Positions 29,237-40,112 of a DNA stretch of 64,000 nucleotides are shown one piece after another (positions within the stretch are counted from its first letter, which is position 1; each line of letters begins with the position of its first letter). The notes under the pieces are model-generated. The model made no database searches. It had not been told where the DNA came from and saw only the letters and a program-made list of their open reading frames with translations. The stretch is from Rhodeus uyekii (Eukaryota > Chordata > Actinopteri > Cypriniformes > Acheilognathidae). A program made the position numbers and the translations under genes. The DNA lies in the NCBI GenBank assembly GCA_037043235.1, contig JAWRVZ010000064.1, forward strand, positions 2,634,501 to 2,698,500, written 5' to 3'.

Positions 29237-30556
29237 ATGGACTTCTCCTCGTTTTTAGCCAGACCATCTGTCCTGGATCAGATGTTTCAGAAGATTAACG
29301 CTGAGTACTTTCGTCAGCTGGGGACTGATGTGCGACAGCTGGCTTGCACTTTTCTCCTTAAGATGGAGGATCTGGACTACACCGAGGCCGATCTCAAGGA
29401 GGCATTCAATCTTTGCCTTGATCGGCCTCTGGTTTACTGGGACTTTGATAAACTGGAGAGTCTCAGTTTTTTGGATTTTGTGGGATATGTCCATCAAAGG
29501 GAACAGGAGACAGTCCCCAAACGAACTTTCCCATCCACAAACCGCCATGCTACGCCATCTATGGTCAAAGATAACTCTGACTCCACGGTGACCCATAAAC
29601 GTAGGCGGGGAAGGAGAAGGGCTGCCGTCCCGGAGGCCGCCTTCCCAGAGCCCGCTGCCGGCCCGGAGGCCGCCTTCCCAGAGCCCGCTGCCGGCCCGGA
29701 GGCCGCCTTCCCAGAGCCCGCTGCCGGCCCGGAGGCCGCCTTCCCAGAGCCCGCTGCCGGCCCGGAGGCCGCCTTCCCAGAGCCCGCTGCCGGCCCGGAG
29801 ACCGCCTTCCCAGAGCCAGCTCGTTGCCTTCGGAAGCGGAGAAGGAGGAGGAGAAAGACATCCTCCGGTCCATCAGTTCCAGAGGCCCCGCCGGTGTTGC
29901 TCGTCCTGCCGGCGCCCCGTGCGCGCCCCGCGCTGCCGGCGCCCCGTGCGCGCCCCGCCCTGCCGGCGCCCCGTGCGCGCCTCGCCCTGCCGGCCCCGCC
30001 GGTGCTGCTCGCCCTGCCGGCGCCCCTGAGACTGCTCGCCCTGCCTGCACCTCTAGGTGACCCTGAACGCTTGCGGTCGGACCCTGAACTCTTGCGGCCT
30101 GAACTGCCGGCACCGCCCACGCTGTTCACCCCTCTGGTGCCGCCTGACCCGCCAACTTTGCCTGAGCCCGCCTGGCTCACCCCTCCGGCGCCGCCTGACC
30201 CGCCAACTTTGCTTGAGCCCGACTGGCTCACCCCTCCGGCGCCGCCTGAACTGCCGGCTTTGCCTGAGCCAGCCTGGCTCACCCCTCCGGCGCCGCCGGA
30301 CCCGCCGGTATGGACTGAGCCCACTGGGCTTGTTCCCCCTGGACTTTTTTTTTTTTTATTATCAAGGACTGTTGTTGCTTGTTTTAGTTTTTTTCTGCTT
30401 GACTTGTTCTCCCTCCCTCCCCTGTTTCATGTAATATTTGTTCCCCTGTCTTCGTTGATTTGTTTGTTCTGTGGTCTGTTTCAGTTGCCTTGTGTTCCAT
30501 TTAGGGACGCCAGGTGGCGTCCCTTTAGAGGGGGGGGGGGGGGGGGGGGGGGGTAG
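29237..30556 (+). CDS. Gag-like domain with proline-rich minisatellite tail
   Basis: 439 residues from the ATG at 29237 (A at -3, G at +4); the frame extends to 29174 only via a GTG. Residues 1-90 are a helical domain (motifs D-V-R-Q-L-A and L-S-F-L-D-F-V) that I interpret as a reduced capsid-like module. A basic patch K-R-R-R-G-R-R-R follows near residue 119. Then come tandem repeats: about six 11-residue P-E-A-A-F-P-E-P-A-A-G units (33 bp each, 29625-29815), several A-P-R-A-R-P-A-L-P units, and four 17-residue units with W-L-T-P-P-A-P (30130-30330). The last 70 residues are hydrophobic and run through the polypurine tract as Gly8, stopping right at the LTR; this tail may be an accident of a poly-T slip near 30344. 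Function unknown beyond RNA packaging by inference. Confidence 0.65.
   Translation: MDFSSFLARPSVLDQMFQKINAEYFRQLGTDVRQLACTFLLKMEDLDYTEADLKEAFNLCLDRPLVYWDFDKLESLSFLDFVGYVHQREQETVPKRTFPSTNRHATPSMVKDNSDSTVTHKRRRGRRRAAVPEAAFPEPAAGPEAAFPEPAAGPEAAFPEPAAGPEAAFPEPAAGPEAAFPEPAAGPETAFPEPARCLRKRRRRRRKTSSGPSVPEAPPVLLVLPAPRARPALPAPRARPALPAPRARLALPAPPVLLALPAPLRLLALPAPLGDPERLRSDPELLRPELPAPPTLFTPLVPPDPPTLPEPAWLTPPAPPDPPTLLEPDWLTPPAPPELPALPEPAWLTPPAPPDPPVWTEPTGLVPPGLFFFLLSRTVVACFSFFLLDLFSLPPLFHVIFVPLSSLICLFCGLFQLPCVPFRDARWRPFRGGGGGGGG
29625..29815 (+). repeat. 33-bp minisatellite inside the gag-only frame
   Basis: Nearly identical units ggaggccgccttcccagagc followed by ccgctgccggccc, about six copies, last one diverged. 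It keeps the reading frame because the unit is a multiple of three. Confidence 0.9.
30503..30524 (+). other. Perfect hairpin before the polypurine tract
   Basis: Arms agggacgcca (30503-30512) and tggcgtccct (30515-30524) with a two-base gg centre, five bases before the G run. Confidence 0.7.
30527..30553 (+). other. Polypurine tract with 24 consecutive G
   Basis: agag followed by a G run spanning 30530-30553, then tag and the LTR. Much longer than a usual tract; the run may vary between copies. Confidence 0.75.
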
Positions 30557-30953
30557 TGTCACGGCTCTGTCATTATAGTTGGGTCTCTTCGAGTGTCTGT
30601 TGACGGAGCCTGACACTGCCCCTTTAATTGTGTCTTGTCCTTGTGAACCCCGCCCATCTTGTTACCTCGTTCCCTTGAGTGTTGTCAGCTGTTCACAGCT
30701 CGTTACCCTTCCTCATGTGTTCCTTAAATACTCCTCAGTGTTTGCTGTCTGGTGTTGCGTCGTTGTCATCAGTTTATCATTCTTGTTGTTCTTGCCGTGT
30801 TCCAGCCCTTGTTCCTGGTCTGTGTCACGTTATAGTTTATATCATGTTTTCCCCCCTCGTGGGTTTTGCTTTACATTTATGTTTATGTTCTTTTGTGATA
30901 ATAAATTCCTCTTCACCCTGCACTTGAGTCCTTCCCCTGTTCGTATCGTGACA
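30557..30953 (+). repeat. 3' LTR of the gag-only element
   Basis: 397 bp, same ends as the 5' LTR, AATAAA at 30900-30905. Confidence 0.9.
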
Positions 30954-31073
30954 CTTTCTCTACGGCTGACAATTCAAATGTAATATTATGGCTAAATATA
31001 TTTCCATTTTTGCTATTTTATTTTGTCTCTAATATTTAATCCCATGTATGAGACAAATATTTACTTAGCAATA

Positions 31074-31940
31074 CAGTGGAGTTCACTTATCTCGACTCGA
31101 CTGGTTAACACGCCAATACTATTATGTCAACATTTTTGAAGTAGAACCGCCAAACTCCTTATTTGTCTTAACATTCTCTTATTGGTTATGTCGATTCTTT
31201 TATGTCGCCGAACCCTAATACCTCGAGCACAAAAGAGGGACAAATTCGCCACTTCACATGGTTATCTCGTGACTAATGATCGTACCTAGTTCACTGCGCA
31301 TGCGCTGAGTTTGCGTTTCACGTGGATCGCGGTCCATATGGTCGCTCTGTCATTAACGCCTCAGTGACGCTTCACTCACAGTGCCGTGCAAACTCAGAAG
31401 AACACGCGGAAGTGGCGGAAAAAAATCAAGCCATGAAGGAGTTAGCATCACTGTCCAGGAATTCCCAGATCACACTGACATCGACAAAGACGTCATTACT
31501 GATAGAAGCCTAGAAGCATTTGTTTTCAAGCAGACCGTTAAAGGCAAAAAGCAACAAAGCATTTTAGAGTTTATAAAGAAACCATAGTAACCGCGTGTAC
31601 AATACTATTCAGAACTGTGTCCAAGCGAAATGACTGTTTTGAGCGAATGCGTTTATGTGTGGTTGTGACTGTTTACGCTGTGAGCGATTATTGTGTTTGC
31701 AATGTTGGAGAATGTAATTAAAGGTTTGTATCGAGAATTGAAGGTGTTTTTTATTGTATACTGGTAAATCTCTGCTGTTGGTTGGTGCACATATGCCTTT
31801 TGTTGTTAGCAAACATATACAGTGTGTGTACATTTTTATAGCGTGCCGATCGCTTTATCAAATAAATCGGCATATTGGCTGTTGGTTATCTCGATGCTTT
31901 TTTGCAACCCAGAGGCCGTCGACATAACCGGATTCCACTG
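31074..31940. mobile_element. Tigger/pogo-like element with TA duplications
   Basis: 867 bp bounded by TA. The ends cagtggagttcacttatctcg and the complement cagtggaatccggttatgtcg are imperfect inverted repeats of the Tigger style. It keeps only a scrap of coding sequence (next entry). Confidence 0.75.
31400..31587 (+). pseudogene. C-terminal tail of a Tigger-like transposase
   Basis: Frame ending K-Q-Q-S-I-L-E-F-I-K-K-P before TAG at 31585-31587, like the usual C-terminal tail of Tigger/pogo transposases. The catalytic DDE domain is gone; the upstream 5' part is non-coding or shifted. Confidence 0.5.
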
Positions 31941-31942
31941 TA

Positions 31943-34900
31943 TTTTATTTTATCTTCCTTAGATGGCACAGCACATGCAAAACAAAGATGGTAAAGCTGG
32001 AAGTGAAGCACAAACCATGGAACTGTCATTGAGATGAAAATGGATGATGATGGATTTTTAGCTGGGATTCTAATACTTAACATCTCAAGGATGATCAAGG
32101 TTAAAGCTCCATTGGTGCAGCCACCAAAGCTCCTTATTTGTAATAAATTTTGCAATAAATCTATTTTTCATCAATCCATTAGCATGCATATTAATTATGT
32201 TTGATGGAAAACTTTTTTGCTGATTGTTAACCCATGAGTTTAGACCCATACCTTTTCATGTTGTTCAGTTTATATCAAGAAGGCAGGTAAAGCTTTAGAA
32301 ACAATCTACAGTTAGAATCAATTAGCTCAGTCCTTGAAGAGAGTTTGGAGCCCTAGAGGTAAGGATTGATTGTGACACATTGGTTCACCTGCTCTGAGCC
32401 TTTAAGAGGCCACAAACAGGTGTCGGCACATGGAGGGAAACTGTCTAATTAAGAACAAAGGATTTTAGAGAGTGTTGTCTTCAGGCATGGAGAGTAATGC
32501 CAGATGCTTTACCTGTTTGATGCCTTGAAAACAGTTCTGAGAGTGGGTAGATAGATAGTGAAGAGGAGCTGGTAATTTCACATGCCGAACACTTTGTGTT
32601 TTGTTCTAGTCATTGCTGTCCAATGACAATTATGGAGCAACCTAAATTGCAGCTGCAGCTTGATTGATCTTGCCAAATAGTGCTGTGCATATGCTCTCAT
32701 ATATTACCTCTTTTTCCTTACAATATTCAAAATGAAGGTACTTTTTTGCACTCAACGATTCAGTGTTGTAATAATTGCAAACAAACTATGTTATGCGATG
32801 TGACTGGTGGTACGCAGATGTATTGCCAAATTAAAGGAATCTACTAATGTACACAAAACATTATGTGAAGGGTAGTAACAAACAGTTAAATACGCTGCTT
32901 TGTGTTCACATTAATAGGCAGTTTGATATTACATAATATGCCTTTGTGCTTGACTTTAATTAAATTAACAGCATCAAACAAATTATCACGGAAGTTTTAG
33001 TTTAAACTATTAAAACAGTAAGGAAACATTCAATTGAAGAAAAGCGACAGTGAAGGTTTTTTATTCAAAACAAATGCTATTCTTTTGAACTTAGTAGTTA
33101 TCAAAGAATCCTGAAAATGATGTATCATGGTTTACACAGATTAATAATATTAATCAGCACAACTGCTTTCATCAGTGATTTAATTTTCTTGAGCAGCAAT
33201 TCCTCATATCGGAAGGATTTCTGAAGAATGTTGAATTCAGCTTTGCCATCACAGGAATAAATTGCAATTAAAAATAAAACCTATTTAATGTAATACAATT
33301 TCACAATATTACAGCTTTTACTGTACTTTGATCAAACAAATGCAGCCTTGGTTAGACTTCTTTCAAAACATATAATAAATCTTCCCAACCCCAAACATTT
33401 GAATTGTAGTGCAAATAGTATAGTTAAGAAGACTAATTAATCATTTGACCTTAACAAACAATGCATCTTCAAACCTCATTGTTCATTGTGAACGTTATGC
33501 ACATGTTAGAATGCCTGCTAGATTTCTTATCCTTATTATTAATATGTGTGTCTATTTTTCTCCTCAACAGCTTTTATTTCTCCACAGGAGAGTCTGAAAC
33601 ATCAGTATTTGTCTCTACTATTGACTAGAATATTCATTCAGCTCTGACAATGATGCAGCTACAGAATATATATTTGAGGGTAAATCAACAACAGTTTTTT
33701 TCCACAGACAGACTTTATAGCATGTGTGGCTATTCTACGCTGCTATTTTTCCTTTCTTATCAGCATTTGGTGACAAGTAGTCAACAGGGTGCACATACTG
33801 CCAAATGCACTCTCAAAATCGATCCAATGTTTGAAAATCGAGACCTTGGCGACAATTTCCCACCTTGATGATGCAGTTAGTGTCATGCTGTTATAAACAC
33901 TGACCTGAGGAGGGCAGTATGGATCTGATTAACAACGCTTAGACTGTTTGTTCTACTAGTGGACACAGACAAGCTTGTAAAAAACTAGATCCCTCTAGCG
34001 TATCCTCTTCCTGGATACAATCAGTGGAGAATATTCTGCTGTTATTGTGCTGCTGGCCTGTGCTGCTAAATAATTGATGGGATTCTCGTGGGCAAAGCTT
34101 TGTGTGTGTTTGGAGCGCTAGAACAGTCACTTTGATGGAGGACATTCACTGGCTGTTGTTGAAGTGTGTGTGTGTCTGTGTAAGCCTGACTCATCAAACA
34201 GCAGAACAAACACGTGGATTTAAACATTTGCTCTGCTTTATAAACATGCTAAAATGTAAATTGCTTGGGAGACACCCATTCAGATGTGTTCTTTTTGATC
34301 CGGGCTGCAGCATCTGCCTACGCTAAAAAAATATATACCATTTTGTGTATATATATTTGAACGGAACAGATTGAAAACAAGTCATGGCCTGAAGCTACTA
34401 AAGCCTGAAAGAGAAATTAGACATTGTGGAGACAATGCAGATTTCACATTTCTTAATTAAATACTATTTAGTGGCACAGGAAGTGTGTTTGCACACAAAC
34501 TGTTGAATCAGGAGCCAAAAGGGCCACATTTATATACAGTGGCCATCCATTGTATGTAAAATGTCATATGAATATGCATAGACCCTAATCCAATTTTATT
34601 TAAATCAACATTATTAATTAATCTGCTATTTATCATATTTATGTAGCCTCTGCTGCGCAAAAAGGGGCAGTTTCATTTCAAATACGGCAACATCATTCAC
34701 CATTATCAGCATAACCTTTTCTTACCCCAAGCTTTCAGATGAAATGAAACTGTTTTCCATGTTACTTCTGTCAGAAAAGCTAGATTGTGCATTAATATTT
34801 CATCTATGAAGAGTACTAGTAAATTACGCCGGTGTCCACATTTTCAGACGCAATCAAAAACCTTTTCTTTGTTAGTTTTTAGAACATGGTAAAGGACTAA

Positions 34901-35575
34901 ACACAGCCCTTTCTGTCACTTCCATAATCAGTCAAGAGACAAAACATGATATTGTTTGACTGATGAGCTCTCAAAACACTAAGTTAAGATTCACAGTTAC
35001 AATGATATTGCATTAGATGCAGAGTTAAAAATGCACTGCTTAATTTTAATGTGACATCTGGGAGCTAATTATAACAAATATACATTCATAAGGACATGTT
35101 GAGGGCTGAGAATAAAGGCAGACGGCCCAGATGCGGCCCACATGCTGCATGTTGAGTGTCTGTTGACTTCAACAGTGCTCTCAGTGTTTAGCTAATTATC
35201 CCGTTCAATGATTTCTCCATTCTAATCTTCTTCATTCAAGAGATGAATATCGTGTCTCATAACTGGACATACATCAGATCAGTTCACAGGAAACCAACCG
35301 CTGCTGCTTAGCAATGCAATTAGCATCGCTCTTCTGGACATGTCAAAGGTCAGACAAATGTTAGTTTTTGAACAGCATGTCATCAGCATCTCAGCTGTTA
35401 CTCATTATATAGTTAATGTGGATTAGCTGGAAGATTTCTAGGCGGTTTAGTCTAGTTTTAATCTGCTTACCAAATATAATATTTGTGTTAGCAAATTGCT
35501 AATGGCAGTTAAACATGCTGAAACTGATTGAGCCATGGTGCTTGTGTTATGTGAATCAAGATGACAACATCTGAT
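31943..35575. other. Long AT-rich intergenic stretch without recognised genes
   Basis: No frame of note. Sequence is low in obvious repeats, unlike the rest of the window, and may include conserved non-coding DNA; that cannot be judged from one sequence. Confidence 0.4.
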
Positions 35576-35639
35576 GCTCTTAACAATATGTAGTACCTAA
35601 GGTTTGTTGGTCAGGGAAGGAAAAGGTGGGAACCGGCAA

Positions 35640-36470
35640 ATAATCAAAACAAAAATGAAGTGGCAGCCCCTCACGGACTGCAGCACAAACAAAAACAAAA
35701 CATACTGTCACAGTGTCGTCGTGTTCCACTTCCGGGTCCTGTCTGTGTATTCTTATGTGCCCTTGTTTCACCTGTCTTGTTAATCACTTATCTTGTTAGT
35801 CATGTCAGCTGTTACCCATCTCCTCTTGTATAAATCCCTCTCGTGTTATGTGTGCATGCATGCAGTCCTTCATTCCTTCCATGTTTGCACTGAGAGAGTG
35901 TCGTTTTCTTTACCTTTAAAGCATTTTGTTTTTCGTTTATTAATAAAGTGAGTTTCCGTTTGAACCTGTTGATCCTCGTTGATTTTCCGCATCGCTCACG
36001 TTCCTTAAGTGCTAACACAGGCACAGTCCTCCCTCATCCTTCACTGCCATTGCTCATTTTATGCTCCCGGAACTCCTCTGGGAAATCTTGATAATGGCCG
36101 GGGTACCCCGCCAAGGGTCGTGGTGGCCGCAGTACCTGGGGGTAAGTACAGAAAGGTGAGAGAAACGAGGATGGAAGCAGAGAAAAGAGATGGGAGAGAG
36201 GGAAAAAAATCGTTGAATTCTCAAAATGCACCGCCATCCAAATGCATGCGCTGGATCGCCCTCGGTGGATGGCCCTCTGACTCCCTAAGAGTTAAGTGGC
36301 AGTCCCTCATGGACGACTGCCGCACAAACATAAACAAAACACAACATCAAGGCCTGACCTGATCCTCTCATCTTTCACTGTTGTTGCTCCTCCTTTTATG
36401 GTCCTGAAGCTCCTCCATGAAAACTCGAGTGTGTGTAGGTGACATTCATTAACACTCACGCCACCGGCCT
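35640..36470 (-). repeat. Fragments of an LTR promoter-module repeat, interrupted by a solo LTR
   Basis: gtggcagcccctcacggactgc (35660) and gtggcagtccctcatggacgactgc (36296) begin two related pieces that continue to a reversed tataaaaggagg-type box (ctccttttatggtcc near 36391; degenerate cattttatgctcc near 36056). Closely related modules occur at 43320-43618. The first piece is split by the LTR at 35706-36017. Confidence 0.5.
35706..36017 (+). repeat. Solo LTR
   Basis: Starts tgtcaca, contains TATA-like tgtataaat (35828), ttaataaag (about 35939-35947), and ends about gctaaca. It lies within another repeat. No clean target duplication found. Confidence 0.6.
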
Positions 36471-36474
36471 CACT

Positions 36475-38760
36475 TTGTTCTCATGGCTGTCTGGCTTGTC
36501 CTGCTTGCTACCCAGCTTTTACCATTTGTTTGCTGAACTAAATATGGCATATTTACATTCTAGGCTCATTAGAAACACGTGCCTCTACCTACTGTATATT
36601 TTTGCAAAATTCACTGCCGTTTACTTCTGAAATGATCATTAAAACAACTAGAACTTTTATTCCTTTTCCTTCAAATTATAATTCCAGGGGCAGATTATTA
36701 ATGTTAATTTTCAAGCTTTCATTGCACAATACTGCTATAACCTCAAAACAATTTCACCATAGTTTATCGTTTGTTAACTGATACATATGGATGTTTGCAT
36801 CACATAAACAGTATATTTATGGCTTTCCTGATGTGTTAAACTTGCTCGTCAACTGCTACAGATTTTCACTGATTTGGATTACTGAGTAACAAGACATATG
36901 AAACATGAGTCATGATAAGATGTTTTGTAGAAGCAAGCTAAAATGACATGGTTGCTTCAACCAATGTGTTTTTATTACATTTGCTTTTGTTAGAACCATT
37001 GATTAGTGTTGGTGGTACATTATTTTCAAACGCAATAGAGCATTTACCTTTAAGTGTCACTCAGTTGACATTTCACTTGGAAAGTGTAGTGAAATGATCA
37101 AGAAGCAATGTAATATAATTTATTTCAGAAATGTTGCCCCAGGTACGTTTTCCAATGAGACACATAGCATATATGCTACACATATTCACCAGGTGGATGT
37201 GTTGGTATAAACGGCAGTTCTGTTGACTGTTTTAAAATGTTCATTTTTGACTTGATATTCTCCATGCTGGTTGGTGACCTTCCTGTGAGGAGTCTTGCTA
37301 GGTTAGGGTTCAGCATCTCTCATTTTCAAAACCCTCTTATTCAATCAATTATTTCTTCTTGGGGTCCTTCATTATAGCATTCTGGGTTTTAATTAACAGT
37401 CTCCTGGTAATTACACAATCTAAGAGTAATTAGGGACGGTGGATGATAAAAGTTAGCCAGCGTAATGGGGGATTAGCAAACACGCAGCGGAACGGCTGCC
37501 GTCTCTGAAACCAAACCCTCATTTAGAGCTAATTTAGTAATGGCAGTCCGCCTCATGCTGAGAAAAGCAAGAGGCGTTTGACATTTTTAATCTATACTCT
37601 CTCCATTCTAAACTCATTCTTCAAAATTTTACATTTGTAGCTCTAGAAAGACTTTTTTCCCCTTTAATGAGACATTTAATGTATCCCATACATTAATAAA
37701 AAGTGCAATAATGATATGTCATAATGATGTTGTCTTTACTGCTTGTTTATTAGGATAAATTTGAACCTTTTGTTTTTAACTGTGTTGTTTGCTGTGAATT
37801 TAACCTTGAACTTTTAATGATAATGTGATTAATTATTTTAATGTTAAAATACTCTTATTGTATCTTATAGTTTGACTTTCTGAAGAATTTAATGCTGTGG
37901 CTTGCTTTGTCGTCATTTATTTGGGGTTCTGTTTTTTTCTGTCAAGTCACTTTTATTACATAGTGCTTTATTTGATATAAATTGTCTCAAAAAAAATTCA
38001 CAGTAACAAATATGAAAATTATTGAATCAATGATGATCAATCAATGATGACACACCAATTCAAATTCTGCTGTTTAGCTGCTCCACAAATGACAATAATG
38101 TCATATTGTCAATACAATGCAGTTTAATAACTGTTTGTAAAGTTCATCAACAATAAAATGAGTTAAATTCAGATTAGCAGTTCTATAGAAGGCAACAGTG
38201 CCGTTATTCAGTTCAATGTTGATTCAGTTTAGTTAACAGTTACAATTATGAAACAAATTTGATTTAGCTAAAAATCAGTTATGGAGAAATTTCATTATTC
38301 AGTTCACATTTTGTGTAGTCAGTGGAAGCCTTTGACTGATTTTACCCATAATACTCCAGTAACCGCTCTAAATATCAAATAAAATTAAATACTGAGGATT
38401 TCCCTATAAACAGCTCCTATGTATCGGGTTAGCAAATACTGTGAATATTTGTTACATATACAATTAACCACAATTTTGTGCTGGCTACACTGCCATTTAC
38501 TTCTTAAAATTTAAAAATGCAATTCTGTTTGATGCCTTCAATGACACAGAAATGACATACTTCATCTTTGACTGGCAACTTTTACATGTGCAACATGTGG
38601 AATATCATCTCCGAAGATAACACATTTTTAGACAGAAAATATGATATGAATCACAAGTGTATGTGTAAAAGTCTACCTCTCATAAATGACTTCATAGCAT
38701 AACTTGGATTTCTGTGATTATTAATCCACAGAGAACAATTGATATACTGTATCATCAGGT
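36475..38760. other. AT-rich intergenic DNA
   Basis: No genes. 37370-37580 is compositionally distinct, with ttaattaac and ctaatttagtaatgg homeodomain-like motifs, and is a candidate conserved non-coding element (unverified). Confidence 0.35.
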
Positions 38761-38799
38761 ACTTGAGACATCTTGAAAAAAGTATAAATCCACATTGCT

Positions 38800-39960
38800 G
38801 TACTCTGTTGTTTCTGACTATTTCTTCATTACATTTAGTCTACAACTTACTACTTCTGCACCACCAACCCCTCACTTTTGTCACTTTCAGACAAAATCTG
38901 CACTCTTTCTCATTCCCATCTTTACTCTGTTGCTTCATCCCCTTTTCCTGCACCCAGGCAATACTCATCTCTGGATGTGAATACCGCAACATTTACTTAT
39001 CTTTCCACTCTCTTCTAGGCCAACGCGTACTATTCTCTCTAACCCTTGGTTAACTGATTTCCTCTGTGAACACCGGTCCAAACTAAGGGCAGCTGAGAGA
39101 AAATGGAACAAATCGAAACACCCATCTGACATGAGTATGTATCATTCTCTGCTCTTGACCTTTTCTACTAAATTCCACGTTTCTAAATCTTTGCTAACGC
39201 TAAACTTCTTTCCAGCCATCCTTCCACCTGCCCTTTGGATCCAATCCCCTCACATCTACTACAAGCCATCTATCCCAAACTTTTACCAGCACTCACTCAG
39301 GGTGCAGTTCTTGGACCCCTTATTTTCTCCATACACCACATCACTTGGTCTTATCATACAGGCACGCGGTTTCTTTTATTATTGCTATGCCGATGACATG
39401 CAGCTCTAGCTAGATGATTTCAACTTGATGATCCCATGGTAGCTGTGCAAATCACAAGGTGTCTAACGGTTATCTTGGCATCACATGCATCACATGCAGC
39501 TCAACCTGAGAAGGACAGAGCTTCTCGTTTTCCCTGCTAATTCGTCTCTACAGCACAACTTCACCATCCAGATTGGCTTCATTTACCCTCAAGGTCCCCC
39601 AGAAATCTTGGAGTGATATTTCAGGACCAATTGAGCTTTAAAGATCCCAAAGACAGCTTGATCATGCATGTTTGCATTGCACAACATCAGAAGGATCAGG
39701 CAATTTCTAACTGAGCAAGCAACACAACTTATAGTACAGGCCATGGCCATTTCCAGACTTGAATATTCCAATACTCTTCTGGCCGGACTTCCTTCAAGTG
39801 CAATCACCTTCCTACAACTGATCCAGAAGGACGTAGCTCGTCTGATTTTCACCAAACACAGAAGGGCCTATGTCAAACCTCTCTTTATCTCTCTCCCCTG
39901 GCTCCGACTTGCAGCTCGCATCCAGAAATTTTTCCAGAAATCTACGATCAATTAATGAGC
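38800..39960 (+). pseudogene. L2-clade LINE reverse transcriptase relic
   Basis: Conceptual pieces in shifting frames: G-V-Q-F-L-D-P-L-F-S near 39300, the catalytic Y-A-D-D at 39386-39397, then F-A-L-H-N-I-R-R-I-R-Q-F-L-T-E near 39670 and the typical L-L-A-G-L-P-S block near 39775. The order and motifs match fish L2/CR1-type LINEs. Many stops and indels; the 5' part and 3' tail are missing or unrecognised. Confidence 0.75.
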
Positions 39961-40112
39961 GATGAGGCGTGGTACAATCAAGAACAATTTCTTGCTTTCA
40001 CTTTCCTTTAGTTCCTCCATTCTCCAGGCTTACACTACTTCAAGCAATGTTCAAAACTTTGAATTGCGAGCACTCATGTGTACTTTTTTTATGACTGATG
40101 CTACTTTTGTTT

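Larger units (their letters stand above)
28735..30953 (+). mobile_element. Complete gag-only LTR retrotransposon with 5-bp target duplication
   Basis: 5' LTR 28735-29157 (423 bp) and 3' LTR 30557-30953 (397 bp), both tgtcacg...cgtgaca. The 26-bp length difference is three small deletions in the 3' copy (13, 10 and 3 bases). Perfect duplication ctttc at 28730-28734 and 30954-30958. Between them are a self-priming site, one gag-like proline-rich frame, a hairpin and a polypurine tract. There is no protease, RT, RNase H or integrase, so it is non-autonomous, of the type called terminal-repeat elements with gag only. Confidence 0.92.

Noticed and set aside
29494..30324. Long minus-strand frames opposite the gag-only gene
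   Set aside because: Shadows produced by the GC-rich in-frame repeats; no start context or similarity.
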